Made by a program: the position numbers and the translations under genes. Shown here piece after piece: positions 1-13,281 of a stretch of 64,000 nt of DNA (position 1 is the first letter of the stretch; each line of letters opens with the position of its first letter). The notes beneath the pieces were generated by a model. The model saw only the letters and a program-made list of their open reading frames with translations, was not told the origin of the DNA and searched no databases. This stretch comes from Spisula solida (taxonomy: Eukaryota > Mollusca > Bivalvia > Venerida > Mactridae): the NCBI GenBank assembly GCA_947247005.1, contig OX365959.1, positions 32,632,148-32,696,147 of the forward strand, read 5' to 3'.

Positions 1-524
1 GATAAGGTAAAAATCAATGTGCCCTAGGAACGTCAAAAAACAAATTCAGTACTGAAGTACTGTTACTGGAGGAAATCGCAATTCTGGGTAGTATAGGGTT
101 TCACCTTTAATGGTAACACTGGACTGTTAATGTTAATATTGTGACAAGGTTTCTGAGACGCGATAACAGCTGACTCATTCAAATCACACCTCATCGGACC
201 AATCACAATACTAGAACTCATGAAGGAAATACACCTGCTGTAGTTATAAGTAATATGTCACATTGTGTGTTCGATTCCAACGTGTTTCATCGTGTTTTTC
301 GTTTTTTACTGATATAACTTCATAAGATGCTCGTTGAATGCATTATCAAACTTCGAATGTACATGCGGACATCAAGACTTACCAGTCCTGATATGTATTT
401 TTGCAGGTCATACTCGCGTTATAAATACAAAATGTAGAATAAAAAACATTTGATAAAACGTTTCCGCGCAAATCTCTTTTTGATGGTAGTAAAACAAAAG
501 AATATAAGAAATGGGATAGGGGAT
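1..524. other. Intergenic, nothing recognised
   Basis: AT-rich DNA without a supported gene. A 104-codon minus-strand frame at 408-722 has no recognisable domain and runs into the duplicated block that follows. A short 'gtactgaagtac' inverted repeat near position 50 resembles the core of the 34-37 kb satellite, but it is only one copy. Confidence 0.6.
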
Positions 525-1100
525 CAATGGGCGCAAGAAAATATAAGCTATATATATATAGCGTCTAAAAACTACACAAGTCATAATTCCCAACTCTTCA
601 GCTGCATACTTAAGTAAATTATAAACCATCCGGATAGGGTACGATTCGCGAGAACGAATAAGATAAGGGTCGAAACACAATAGGCGATATGGTCTGGCTT
701 TTCGACGGGAAATTGTATACACAGCAGCGCACGGAAAAGGGTTTGCCTAACGACAGACGCAAACTATTCAAGTTAGCTGATGATATATGGCAATTTAATG
801 GACCAGACGTCGATCAATACTATTAACACGGGCGCAAGAAATTGGAAAAACTAGAAACTAAAAACTGCGTACACATAGTCCTTATTCCACAATTCTACCT
901 GCATACGAACTGGATAGGGTACGAATAGCGCGAACGAATAAGATGGGGACGAAACATAAATAAGGTCTCGACTTTCGGCGGGAAAATTTATGTAACTGCG
1001 CTGGGAAAAGGGTTGTTCTAACGGTAGACCCAAACTATTTAGCTGAAGATCTCTGGTAAGTTAAAGGATGAAACGTGGATTAATACTATCAACACATGCA
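525..1100. repeat. Diverged tandem duplication, two copies of about 270-300 bp
   Basis: Copy 1 (about 525-828) and copy 2 (about 829-1100) both begin 'gggcgcaagaaa'. Both continue through 'ggatagggtacga', 'cgaacgaataagat', 'ggaaaagggttt/gttg' and end in 'atcaatactattaacac' or 'attaatactatcaacac'. Many substitutions and small indels separate them, so the duplication is old. No coding frame is shared between the copies. Confidence 0.7.
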
Positions 1101-3099
1101 AAATATTGTACATAGTAAAAAACAAGCACACGCTAGATTAGGAGTTTCTAGCTAAACTGTAATATGAATGTTAAAACCACGAATTGTGTTAAGTTCGTCT
1201 GCTCAATGGGTTACCGGTACTTTTAACAGTGACATTTTTATCGCCCGTCAAAAATCATAAGTTACTCACGATACATTTGTGAGTAACTTTATTATTCACT
1301 TATCAAAGCTGTTGTCTAAACACATTACAAACAACAAAACAACAAACACAAACATAGGAATAAGGCATATTATTGGCAGCTATTTTTGATTTTACACTTA
1401 ATACCCCAATCTGAGTTTCTTGTAGAAATACTTCTTGTAGATACCGTAATCTGGTTCAAATGGTTGTCGTAGGTTAATATGCGTTTAATCCATCTGGTTA
1501 TCCTGAAACGAAACTAATACTCCAATAAATTATTTTGTCAGGGATGAATAAAAGGTTATTACAGACAAATGTCATTATTTGTCTTAAAAAACTTTAAACG
1601 AAAACACTCGTGGTATATCGAACTTCTCACAGGAACTGAAATACCCATAAATGGGTGGGTGGGCGGGATTGTGATAATAACTGCCAACAAAACCTCGAGT
1701 GACGAAAAACGCCCATCATTGGCCTTATATACCAATGACCACATTAGAACAAACTATAAATAGACAAACAACTTTGAAACGTGAATAATTTCATTCATTT
1801 TACAGCGCGTAGTAATTTATTCGCAAAAATACATTTTCACATCGAAATAATCTTTCAAAAATTCACAATATACAAACAAATAAAAAATGATTAAATAACA
1901 AATGTTCTCATAAATGGTGGAAAATGACGATATTGGTTGAGATTTGCAGGCACTTCTTTCTTGCTCGGATGAACTGGTTGTGGAGAAATTACATGGTTAT
2001 GTAGTGATTTCAGGATTCACCGCGTATAAACCAAATCACTGTACTCATTATTGTAATACTATATATACAAGTCAACGTGTACTCATTATTGTGATTGAAC
2101 ATCCGCTGACTTTCCATCACTGTACTCATAATTGCAATCCTATACAATTCAACGTGTACTTATCATTGCGATAACCGGAAGTTGACTCGTTTATGACTGT
2201 GAGGATTGGTATGTAATTCGAAAACTGGGGTTCCCCCAGTAAATATGTTCGCCATTTTTGTAAGTTTATTGTATTTTTGTCGGAAAATCTACTGTATTTC
2301 AATGAAACGATGAAGACACAACAGTTGCTTGCACTTTTCCTCACAGTTCATTGGTGATTTAAAATATTTTTAGAATATTATTTTGATCTGTTTTGAGGCG
2401 TTTGTAACCATAGAAACACGGAATGCGTACTACAAGGTAGATGTTATCGATAGTTCTGACATGTGCGGCGTATTATAGGGTAATATTGCATGTATGTATC
2501 TATTTTACGAGTGTTAGTCTTTTAGAACAGTGATTATATTAGACGTAACAGTCACCCTGATAATGTTAAATAATTAATCAGCAAATCATTGTATTCAAAC
2601 ATACAGTGTACGCTTGTCTTATTGGTATTTATTATTTATATGCACAAATTGCCGCCATGTTTATGCATCGTATGCTATTTCATCAACAATGCGGAACAAT
2701 ATTGATGTTTATTTATTTATACGTTTTCATGTACAATGTCTGCTGACACATATATATATCAAGAGATGGTAACCTCGAAGCTCCTCACTCCGGTGGGATA
2801 AGCATCGCTTTGGAAAAAAACGAACAATTTCTGCAACAAACTACACACACTGTGAGAAAGAATTATCCTCTTCTAACATAGTGCACCAACTTTTATCGTA
2901 GTTTCAAACATTTTCATGCAGGATTGCCATTTTAATGGCTCCTCTTACTAAGGGAAGTAAATCTCACAAGATTTGTGTCTATTTCATTACTTCCGGTCTT
3001 GATATGTCAATCAAACATAAATTATGGGTAACATGCAGAGGACATTAATACAATTGTTTAATAAGTTTTAGCAGCTGTGTGAAGTTGGCTCGAAATAAG
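1101..3099. other. Intergenic, nothing recognised
   Basis: No frame here has codon pattern, domain motif or splice context that I can support. Two weak copies of a 'gtactcattattg...caacgtgtac' motif occur between 2038 and 2160. The rest looks like ordinary AT-rich intergenic DNA. Confidence 0.55.
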
Positions 3100-3300
3100 A
3101 CATTCAAAAATTCGAATGTCGTTTTGCACGACATGCGACATTGGACGACATACAAAAATTCGAATTTCATTTTTAAACGACATACGACATTGGACAACAT
3201 TAAAAAATCGAATTTCGCTTTGCACGACATACGGCATTGGACGACATTCACAATTTTGTCATAAATCGAGTGTCGTTTTGCACGACACACGACATTGGTC
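3100..3300. repeat. 48-bp minisatellite, about 4 diverged copies
   Basis: The motif 'cgaatgtcgttttgcacgac' followed by 'atgcgacattgg' recurs with a period near 48 bp. Because 48 is a multiple of three, frames stay open on both strands (63-81 codons). These are repeat artefacts, not genes. Confidence 0.8.
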
Positions 3301-4464
3301 TGCTTGAGAATCTAGAGACATGTGCTGATCCTGTAGCTGGGTAGTCTCGCTGCCATGAAACAATGAAGGACAATCACTATACTCATGACGTTTTATGCAA
3401 TATTTTCATTGTTAAATTTCTGATATTGTACATGTTAACGTCAATCTTATATAAATAAATGTGGCTGCAGATAAATGGTCATCCTAATGCCAGAAGCGTA
3501 TAAATTCATTTTTAATAATTTGAAGATTGTGCTGATAATAGAATTCAGTGAGTTAAATGTTTCTGGTACGGATATTTATCAGCTTCATGTTAGAACGACA
3601 TGCATGTAAGTTAGTGCATTTTGTTGTGTTCCAAGACGAATCGAACGATACCATGAACTCCATTTTGCTAAAAATTAAATTATATGCTTCTGTAAATTAG
3701 GTGACGAAATGCTTAGAAAACGTTCTTTTTCAGAAAAGGAGGTTCACTAAAACCTCGAATTTCCTAGTAGCATGCATACTTCTTTGTTTACCATGTTTCA
3801 ATAGGACTTTCCCGAAACTAGGTTACCTCCCTCGAAAATTGTCTTCCCTTGACACTCATTCGCATGCGCCAGATAAACACCTCAACTTCCGGGGTGTCCA
3901 TATATCGATACATTTGTTTAGCTCTCGTAAAAAACAGGAACACTCGTCAGGTGAAAAGTGTTATAAGACGACATTTAGTATCATGGAAACAAACAAATCG
4001 TTCAAAAGCTTCAGACGAATAATAACTTTTTTTGCTTGGATAGAAATCTATCGGATGTAACTTGCAGGGTTTTATAATTCAATTTTAATTATTGACGAGA
4101 CAGAGATATTATCAGCTCTACCGAGTTTCAAACCACTTAAGTATAATCTTACCTTCATAGCGCGATAATCTGCCACATATCCGTCCTGGCAACTATAACT
4201 ATAATGATATTGATTCGTATACTATAGCGCTAGTATGACACTATATATTAAAGCGCTTAAAAATTGTTTGATGCCTATTTAAGGAAAAGTGTGTATGTTA
4301 AAAGCTCATGTTTTTATATGATATTGTTTAACAATGTAATAATAGTCAGGTACATGTGCATATATGGTAGCAATCTCTAACACTGCGGGAATATACCACT
4401 CACTATTATAGAAGGCTTGGACAATGAGCTTTCTGATTGCTGAAACTAGTTCATTTAGCTTTTC
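3301..4464. other. Intergenic, no supported gene
   Basis: The longest frame is 119 codons at 3701-4060 (+). It has no domain I recognise, no splice-site support and no convincing composition. I leave it as non-coding, though a lineage-specific small gene cannot be excluded. Confidence 0.5.
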
Positions 4465-4733
4465 GACAGCTTGGACTTGGGCGGATCATTTACTTGTTCA
4501 GTTGGGCATTGTGCCTTGCATGTTCTTTATGTTTTCTGTGCTCGACTGGTTAAGTTGAGTGCTGCATTCCCTGTCTGTTTACATATTATCTTTTTGGAAA
4601 GTAGACCCAACTCATGTGAGTTTAGTCACTTGGTCATATCAGATTTACAATTCTGTTTGCTACACTGTGGACATACCACGTGGTATGTAACGCAATTTCT
4701 GGCTAACACCATAAGAAAAACGTCAGTAATAGT
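4465..4733. repeat. Fragment of a dispersed repeat ('cttttcgacagcttgga' family), copy 1
   Basis: This segment carries 'cttttcgacagcttgga', 'cagttgggcattgtg', 'tatgttttctgtgctcg' and 'ggttaagttgagtgctg'. The same blocks in the same order recur at 13282-13400, and their ends recur near 13980-14030 and 18715-18760. That marks a dispersed family of at least three or four copies in the window. No transposase frame is seen. Confidence 0.7.
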
Positions 4734-7700
4734 GTAGCACTCTAACAACCCCATAACCGTGTAGCACTCTAACAACTCTATAACCATGTAGCACTCTAAC
4801 AACTCTATGCCCGTGTTGCACTCCAACAACTCTATAACCATGTAGCGCTCTAACAACTCTATGCCCGTGTTGCACTCTAACAACTCTATAACCATGTAGC
4901 ACTCTAACAACTCCATGACCGTGTAGCACTCTAACAACTCTATAACCATGTAGCGCTCTAACAACTCTGTGACTATGTAGCACTCTAACAACTCTATGAC
5001 CGTGTAGCACTCTAACAACTCTATAACCATGTAGCGCTCTAACAACTCCATGACCATGTAGCACTCTAACAACTCTATAACCATGTAGCACTCTAACAAC
5101 TCCATGACCGTGTAGCACTCTAACAACTCTATAACCATGTAGCGCTCTAACAACTCTGTGACTATGTAGCGCTCTAACAACTCTATGACCGTGTAGCACT
5201 CTAACAACTCCATGACCGTGTAGCACTCTAACAACTCTATGCCCGTGTTGCACTCCAACAACTCTATAACCATGTAGCGCTCTAACAACTCTATAACCGT
5301 GTAGCACTCTAACAACTCCATGACCATGTAGCACTCTAACAACTCTATAACCATGTAGCGCTCTAACAACTCTGTGACTATGTAGCGCTCTAACAACTCT
5401 ATGCCCGTGTTGCACTCCAACAACTTTATAACCATGTAGCGCTCTAACAACTCTATAACCGTGTAGCACTCTAACAACTCCATGACCGTGTAGCACTCTA
5501 ACAACTCTATAACCATGTAGCACTCTAACAACTCTGTGACTATGTAGCGCTCTAACAACTCTATGCCCGTGTTGCACTCCAACAACTCTATAACCATGTA
5601 GCGCTCTAACAACTCTATAACCGTGTTGCACTCCAACAACTCTATAACCGTGTAGCACTCTTACAACTCTGTGACTATGTCGCACTCTAACAACTATGTG
5701 GCCGTGTAGCACTCTAACAATTATATGTGACGGTGTATCACTATAACAACTATGTGACCTAGTTGCACTCTAACAAAACTGTGACCATATAACACTCTAA
5801 CAACTCTATGACAGTGTAGCACTCTAACAACTCTGTGACTATGTCGCACTCTAACAACTATGTGACCGTGTAGCACTCTAACAACTCTATAACCGTGTAG
5901 CATTCTAACAATTCTATGACCGTGTAGTACTCTAACAACTCTCTGTTACCGTGTAGCACTCTAACAACTCTCTGTCACCGTGTAGCACTCTAACAACTCT
6001 GTGACCGTGTAGTACTCTAACAACTCTGTGACCGTGTAGCACTCTAACAACTCTATGACCGTGTAGCACTCTAACAACTATATGACCGTGTAGCACTCTA
6101 ACAACTATATGACCGTGTAGCACTCTAACAACTATATGACCGTGTAGCATTCTAACAACTCTATAACCGTGTAGCATTCTAACAATTATATGACCGTGTA
6201 GTACTCTAACAACTATATGACCGTGTAGTACTCTATCAACTATATGACCGTGTAGTACTCTAACAACTATATGACCGTGTAGTACTCTAACAACTATATG
6301 ACCGTGTAGCACTCTAACAACTATATGACCGTGTAGCATTCTAACAATTCTATGACTATTTATCACTCTAACAACTATATGACCGTTTAGTACTCTAACA
6401 ACTATATGACCGTGTAGCACTCTATCAACTCTATGACCGTGAAGCACTCTATCAACTATATGACCGTGTAGCACTCTATCAACTCTATGACCGTGTAGCA
6501 CTCTATCAACTCTATGACCGTGAAGCACTCTATCAACTATATGACCGTGTAGCACTCTATCAACTCTATGACCGTGTAGCACTCTATCAACTCTATGACC
6601 GTGAAGCACTCTATCAACTATATGACCGTGTAGTACTCTATCAACTCTATGACCGTGTAGTACTCTAACAACTATATGACCATGTAGTACTCTAACAACT
6701 CTCTGTTACCGTGTAGTACTCTAACAACTATATGACCGTGTAGTACTCTATCAACTCTATGACCGTGTAGCACTCTAACAACTCTATGTTACCGTGTAGT
6801 ACTCTAGCAACTATATGACCGTGTAGTACTCTATCAACTCTATGACCGTGTAGCACTCTATCAACTCTCTGTTACCGTGTAGCACTCTAACAACTCTATG
6901 ACCGTGTAGCACTCTAACAACTCTCTGTTACCGTGTAGTACTCTAACAACTATATGACCATGTAGTACTATAACAACTCTCTGTTACCGTGTAGTACTCT
7001 AACAACTATATCACCATGTAGTACTCTAACAACTCTCTGTTACCGTGTAGCACTCTAACAACTATATGACCGTGTAGCACTCTAACAACTCTCTGTTACC
7101 GTGTAGTACTCTAACAACTATATGACCATGTAGTACTCTAACAACTACATGACCGTGTAGTACTCTAACAACTATATGACCGTGAAGCACTCTATCAACT
7201 ATATGACCGTGTAGTACTCTAACAACTATATGACCGTGTAGCACTCTATCAACTCTATGACCGTGAAGCACTCTATCAACTATATGACCATGTAGCATTC
7301 TAACAACTATATGACCGTGAAGCACTCTATCAACTTTATGACCATGTAGCATTCTAACAACTATATGACCGTGTAGTACTCTATCAACTATATGACCGTG
7401 TAGTACTCTAACAACTATATGACCGTGTAGCACTCTAACAACTCTCTGTTACCGTGTAGTACTCTAACAACTATATGACCGTGTAGTACTCTAACAACTA
7501 TATGACCGTGTAGTACTCTAACAACTCTATGACCGTGTAGTACTCTAACAACTATATGACCGTGTAGTACTCTAACAACTATATGACCGTGTAGTACTCT
7601 ATCAACTCTATGACCGTGAAGCACTCTATCAACTATATGACCGTGTAGCACTCTATCAACTCTATGACCGTGTAGCACTCTATCAACTCTATGACCGTGA

Positions 7701-8713
7701 AGCACTCTATCAACTATATGACCGTGTAGTACTCTAACAACTATATGACCGTGTAGCACTCTATCAACTCTATGACCGTGAAGCACTCTATCAACTATAT
7801 GACCATGTAGCATTCTAACAACTATATGACCGTGTAGTACTCTATCAACTATATGACCGTGTAGTACTCTAACAACTATATGACCGTGTAGTACTCTATC
7901 AACTATATGACCGTGTAGCACTCTATCAACTCTATGACCGTGTAGTACTCTATCAACTCTATGACCGTGTAGCATTCTAACAACTATATGACCGTGTAGT
8001 ACTCTATCAACTATATGACCGTGTAGTACTCTAACAACTATATGACCGTGTAGTACTCTATCAACTATATGACCGTGTAGTACTCTATCAACTATATGAC
8101 CGTGTAGTACTCTAACAACTATATGACCGTGTAGTACTCTATCAACTATATGACCGTGTAGTACTCTAACAACTATATGACCGTGTAGTACTCTAACAAC
8201 TATGTGACCGTGTAGTACTCTAACAACTATATGACCGTGTAGCACTCTAACAACTATATGACCGTGTAGTACTCTAACAACTATGTGACCGTGTAGTACT
8301 CTAACAACTACATGACCGTGTAGTACTCTAACAGCTATGTGACCATGTAGCATTCTAACAACTATGTGACCATGTAGCATTCTAACAATTATATGACTAT
8401 TTATCACTCTAACAACTCTATACCGTGAAGCACTCTAACAACTATATGACCGTGTAGCACTCTAACAACTATATGACCGTGTAGCACTCTAACAGCTATG
8501 TGACCGTGTAGCACTCTAACAACTCTATGACCGTGTAGCACTCTAACAACTCTATGACCGTGTAGCACTATGTGGCCGTGTAGCACTCTAACAACTCTAT
8601 GACCGTGTAGCACTATGTGACCGTGTAGCACTCTAACAACTATATGACCGTGTAGCACTCTAACAACTCTATGACCGTGTAGCACTATGTGACCGTGTAG
8701 CACTCTAACAACT
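4734..8713. repeat. 27-bp minisatellite array, about 147 units
   Basis: The unit is close to 'gtgtagcactctaacaac' plus 'tctatgacc' (27 bp). The left third (4734-5930) uses variants with 'tataaccatg' and 'gcccgtgttg'. The rest uses 'tatatgaccgtgtagtactctaac/tcaac'. Because 27 is divisible by three, the minus strand reads as long repetitive frames with a nine-residue period (VLHGHIVVR type), broken wherever a unit gains or loses bases. No signal peptide, start context or non-repeat coding edge is present, so I do not call these genes. Confidence 0.95.
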
Positions 8714-11394
8714 GCGTTATCAGGGTGGGCTTGCAGTGTTGTGTATTGATTTATATAAATAGTTTATTTTTGTATGAGGTGGTCAGCACAGTGACAAAGT
8801 TCGTACGATGTCCGTCAGTCGTCTGGTGGTCACCCGCATTTTTTGGGTATATTAGCCACGCCTTGATTGCGTCTGTCCGGTCAGCCTTCGGCCCGATTAG
8901 CCAAAAAGGACGGGCTGATCATCGGACGGCAATCGGATTAGTGACCCAGTGAAAAGCATAAATATTTTGTTTGCATACTTATGGATAATTGTTAGTAACC
9001 ACGTTACTGGTAAATACCCAACATCGGAATAAATGCCAATATATTGGTAAAACATTGCTCTGAATTTGTTCAGCAATATTTACTTAAGTCACGTGCTAGT
9101 TCTGTCCTGTTTGACTTGTCGTCTGCTTTCTGGCGGGAGATTACGCCATATGTCCCATCGGAAATGAAGACCGAACGAAATGTCTAGTCAATGATTTAAA
9201 ACCATTCTATCCAATATTTCTATAATCGTACACTCTCTATAGGAATGTAATGACGAATACTTCAATCAGCATATGTATTTAAAATTGAATCAATCCCTTG
9301 AGAGTCAATTCGTGTTGTTTCATGGAAATTAATTTTCTATTACAAATGTTATTATTAATTCCGTACTTGCATGTATTCAATTTAAGCGATTATAAATCTA
9401 TTAACTGCACATTTGTTCTATGGAAAACCCAGATGAGTAGGCATTGACAGATAATATAGTTAACGAAGATTGTAGACATTTAATTACTTTCATAAACTAG
9501 AAGCACGCCCATCTAGCGTGGTCGGTGCCTTTCTAAACTTGGGTGTAACCGTGCCATTCATATACGCTGATCCTTCTTCTTCTGCTTTGTGGTTGTTTCT
9601 AAAACCATCATGTTTAAATGCATGCTCTAAATCCATATTTGGGTTTGCCTACACCGGATACACATTAAATATCACGGGTAGTTTTAATAGCATTTGGCAC
9701 GGTTATCAATGAGCATATACGCTACATCATTGTAAGCACTAGTCCATTACATGTCAAACTTCTACGGAAGCACACCCTTGTCATTACTAACGTTAGTATT
9801 TAACGAATGATCTTCGGCATTTTTGATGTTCTCTGTTTGGATGTACTACATGTATTTAGATTAAGTTGGTTTGTATTTGAAATAATATATATGTATATCC
9901 GTCGAGTAACCTCAAATCGTGATACCCAAGTAATCGTTATAGTGGAACTACTTTCAATATCTTTATTGATAGTTTAGTTATGACGTCATTAGCGGGAAAA
10001 CAGAATGAAGGAATGTCAAAGTTGACCTTCTAATCTATAAATGAAACAAATAGCACTTCATTAACGTAAGAAATAAATAATTACCGATCCATCGAAAAAT
10101 GTGTCAAATTTTGTAATGCCAAATAGTTCCAATCGATTTACATTCAAATCATGCCGAATGATCGATTTTGCATCAATTTTTTAGCCATCGTCTGTTTGTT
10201 TACGCTTTTCCACTAAAGGTCATGGTCGAAATGGACTGGTTCCTCAATATGCAAATTAAATCAAGGGAGACAAATGATGACGTAATCTTATGCCATGCGG
10301 ACCAAGAACAATTCATTTTCACGATTAATTTTCCTTGGAAAATCTTTGTATCATAGAAATATTTGGTAATTCACAATATCGTTGCTGATTTCAGTTGTAG
10401 ATCAGATATTTTCGAACGTCATTCGGCACTCAAAATTAATATTTTTTGCTAAATTGTTCGTAGATTCCTGATTTACCTAGCCTACTACGGATCTATGTTG
10501 TGAAAGCGCGTAGTAATACACATTTCTAGTGCGGTCTTATTTAGTTTCTTAATTATTCGTTTAGATTGAAAATTTGTAACAGATTGCACCTTTAATGGCA
10601 TACTGAATCTTTTAAGTTTAGAATTATGCTACATTCAAGGTGAAAACTCGATCATACGTGATTTTACGACACTAAATTCAAAGGTCACGATTTCAGATAT
10701 ACGGGTGTTATTTTATGCAAATTCTAGTGACGTCATTAAATGGGCGGCATTCGCGATAATGGTTGAAAAATTGTTGTTGACACTGCTTGTATCTGTTTTC
10801 TTAATAATTTGTCTTCATTTTGATACTTTTATAATCTCAAGATGATGTGCAATTGATCATTTATCGCCCGTTATATCCTTAACCTAACGAAAACCGGTGA
10901 CTCCACGGTATGTGTTTATGCGTCTCACATCGGTAACCATACTCGTATATATGGTCGATAGAAAGACGAAATGTTGTAAAAATGCCTTATAGGAATGATC
11001 TTATTCTGACAATCTTACCATAACTTACTAAATGTTATTATGATCACACGTAAATTATTTAAGGCAAGTTAGTAATTCAAAATTTATTGAATAATACGAC
11101 ACTCTAGTAAGTGAAACCAAGCGACTGTTTATATTTAGCTGTATTGATTGAGCCCGGCTTGCAAGTGTCCCCGGAGTGGATCGTATTATATTAGAAGATA
11201 TATTATATCGATCATATATTTAATAATGCAGGATTATGGCACAAAGCAAACATTTTGTGCAAGTATTCATTTTGAAAAAGATTCCAAGTTAATCAAGCAA
11301 TAATCCCAACATTCACTTCGAGTACGACTGCTTGACAACACAATGTTATTTGTAAGCAACCGACAACCGCTTGTCATTGGTGTATTTCGTAAGG
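8714..11394. other. Intergenic, nothing recognised
   Basis: About 2.7 kb without a supported gene. Frames of 60-75 codons occur at chance level. A slightly GC-richer stretch at about 8790-8960 is open for 75 codons (+) with no recognisable motif. Confidence 0.55.
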
Positions 11395-11398
11395 TAAT

Positions 11399-12324
11399 GA
11401 AACAAGAGGATCATAGATACTGGGGCGATCACCTGCTAAACATGGCCAAACTTTGAACTCGACATCAAGGTCATCAAGATAAACATTTTGACTAAACTTG
11501 ATGAAGGTTAAAGCAAAACTGAGGCATCCAGAGTGTTAAAAAGGTTTTGCTATTATTTGACATATTGACCTAGTTTTTTAGCCACATACTTCAAACGTGA
11601 CCTTAAGGTCATCAAGATAAACATTTTGACCAAAGATGATGAAGATTAAAGCAAAAATATGGCCTCAAGAGTGTTAATAAGGTTTTTCTATTATTTGACT
11701 AATCGCCTTGTTTTTGACCCCACATGACCCAACTTCGAACGTGGCCTAGATTGTATTAAGATACAACTACTGACCAAGTTTGATGAACACAAAAGTGTTA
11801 ACAAGGTTTTCTTATTATTTGACATTACGACCTAGTTTTTGACCCCACGTGACCCAACTTTAAACTTGACCTTAAGGTCTCAAAGATAAACATTTTGATC
11901 AAATTTCATGAAGATTAAAGCAACCATGTGGCACCCAGAGTGTTAACAAGGTTTTCCTATTATTTGATCTTTTGCCCTAGTTTTGCCCCACATGACCCAA
12001 CTTCAAACTTGACCTTAAGGTCATCAAGATAAACATTTTGACCAAACTTCATGAAGATTAAAGCAAAAATGTGGCCGCCAGAGTGTTAACAAGGTTATCC
12101 TATTATTTGACCTATTGACCTAGTTTTTGACCCCACATGACGTAACTTCAAACTTGACCTAGATTTAATTGAGGTACAACTACTGACCAAGTTTGATGAA
12201 GATCAAAGCAAAATTGAAAGTGCTAGAGTGTTAACGGTGAAAAGTCTAAAGGACGGACTGACAGTCGGACGACGGACAAAAACAATCACAAAAGCTCACC
12301 TTGCCACTTTGTGGCAGGTGAGCT
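11399..12324. repeat. Bivalve-type interspersed element built of 125-145 bp tandem units with terminal hairpin
   Basis: Five or six imperfect units carry 'gacctagtttttgacccc', 'acttgaccttaaggtcatc', 'aagataaacattttgacc', 'atgaagattaaagcaaaa' and 'gagtgttaacaaggtttt'. The left edge begins 'aacaagaggatcatagat'. The right edge is a near-perfect hairpin at 12293-12324: arms AGCTCACC and GGTGAGCT enclose TGCCAC and GTGGCA around a TTT loop. I recall this arrangement as a very common bivalve repeat (memory, not a search). CTAA follows the last arm, which would suit a Helitron-like 3' end, but the class is not settled. Confidence 0.8.
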
Positions 12325-13281
12325 AAAAAGTAACAGCAAGTGCAAATAATACATATATTCCGTGTACTTAAAAAAGAAGAAAACACTGAAATGCGTCAAA
12401 CCTACCGGTATCAATTCTCTGTGTTTGAAAGTGTAAACTGTATTAAGTACATTATCATAACATACTGTAGAATATTTCACTGGTATGTCTCTTTATTTCT
12501 TTGGAAATCATGAAACAAATGCCGATAAGCGGAAACGAAATGTTTATTTTCGAACAGTGTCATGATGGCAGATGACGTCAGAGGTTAAAACCAAACACTA
12601 CAATCATTTGATTACAAACTATTTTCATGAACTTTGCCTAATACGTCATCAACGTTAAAATAAAATATTGTCACACAAACGTGCAGAACAAACATGAATG
12701 ATAATTGTTTTGAATCCTCTTCTGTTTCTCTCAAATCTATTTTGTAAAGAACCATTTCTATCCTTAATTGAAGAGTTTCCATCAAAAACCGGAATGGAAA
12801 GTGTCTCACAAAGAGGGCTGCATTGCTCGTACTTATCAGACAAACTGTAATGCCTTGTACAACCTGGTATAGTTCTTATAGTCGGCGATAATTAGATAGT
12901 TTCTATTGTATTTATTCAAGATCAAACATACATCATGTCCCGGTTGTAAACATATGAGTGCTTTGTGATAGATTTAAATGTAAAATACATCAACGAAAGC
13001 TTTTAATCGCTTATTTGAAATTACAAATTCATGTAAGATCAATGGACTACCGATCAAAGAAATTTTAACTAGTTCAAAATGAACTTTCGAGAAAGTAATG
13101 TTATGTAATTGGTATATATTTTTGAAAAGTTCACGCAGCGACGGCACAAATGTACCATACAAAAGCCATGGTGACGGTTGAACGGCTAAACTAGAGGTCA
13201 GAATAAGAGGAGATATGTATGATGATATAAGTCACGTGATACAGTATTATTAGATAATGAGTAAGTCACGTGATGGTATTA
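12325..13281. other. Intergenic, nothing recognised
   Basis: Only frames of 62-65 codons, no domains. Two 'aagtcacgtgat' motifs lie at 13230-13275; the same motif is abundant in the nearby 45-bp array. Confidence 0.5.

Noticed and set aside
3701..4060. 119-codon plus-strand frame
   Set aside because: No recognisable domain, no splice context, no second line of evidence.
4723..8703. Minus-strand frames of up to 337 codons with a nine-residue repeat
   Set aside because: They follow from the 27-bp period and occur in more than one frame at once. They break with every length change and have no unique flanking coding sequence.
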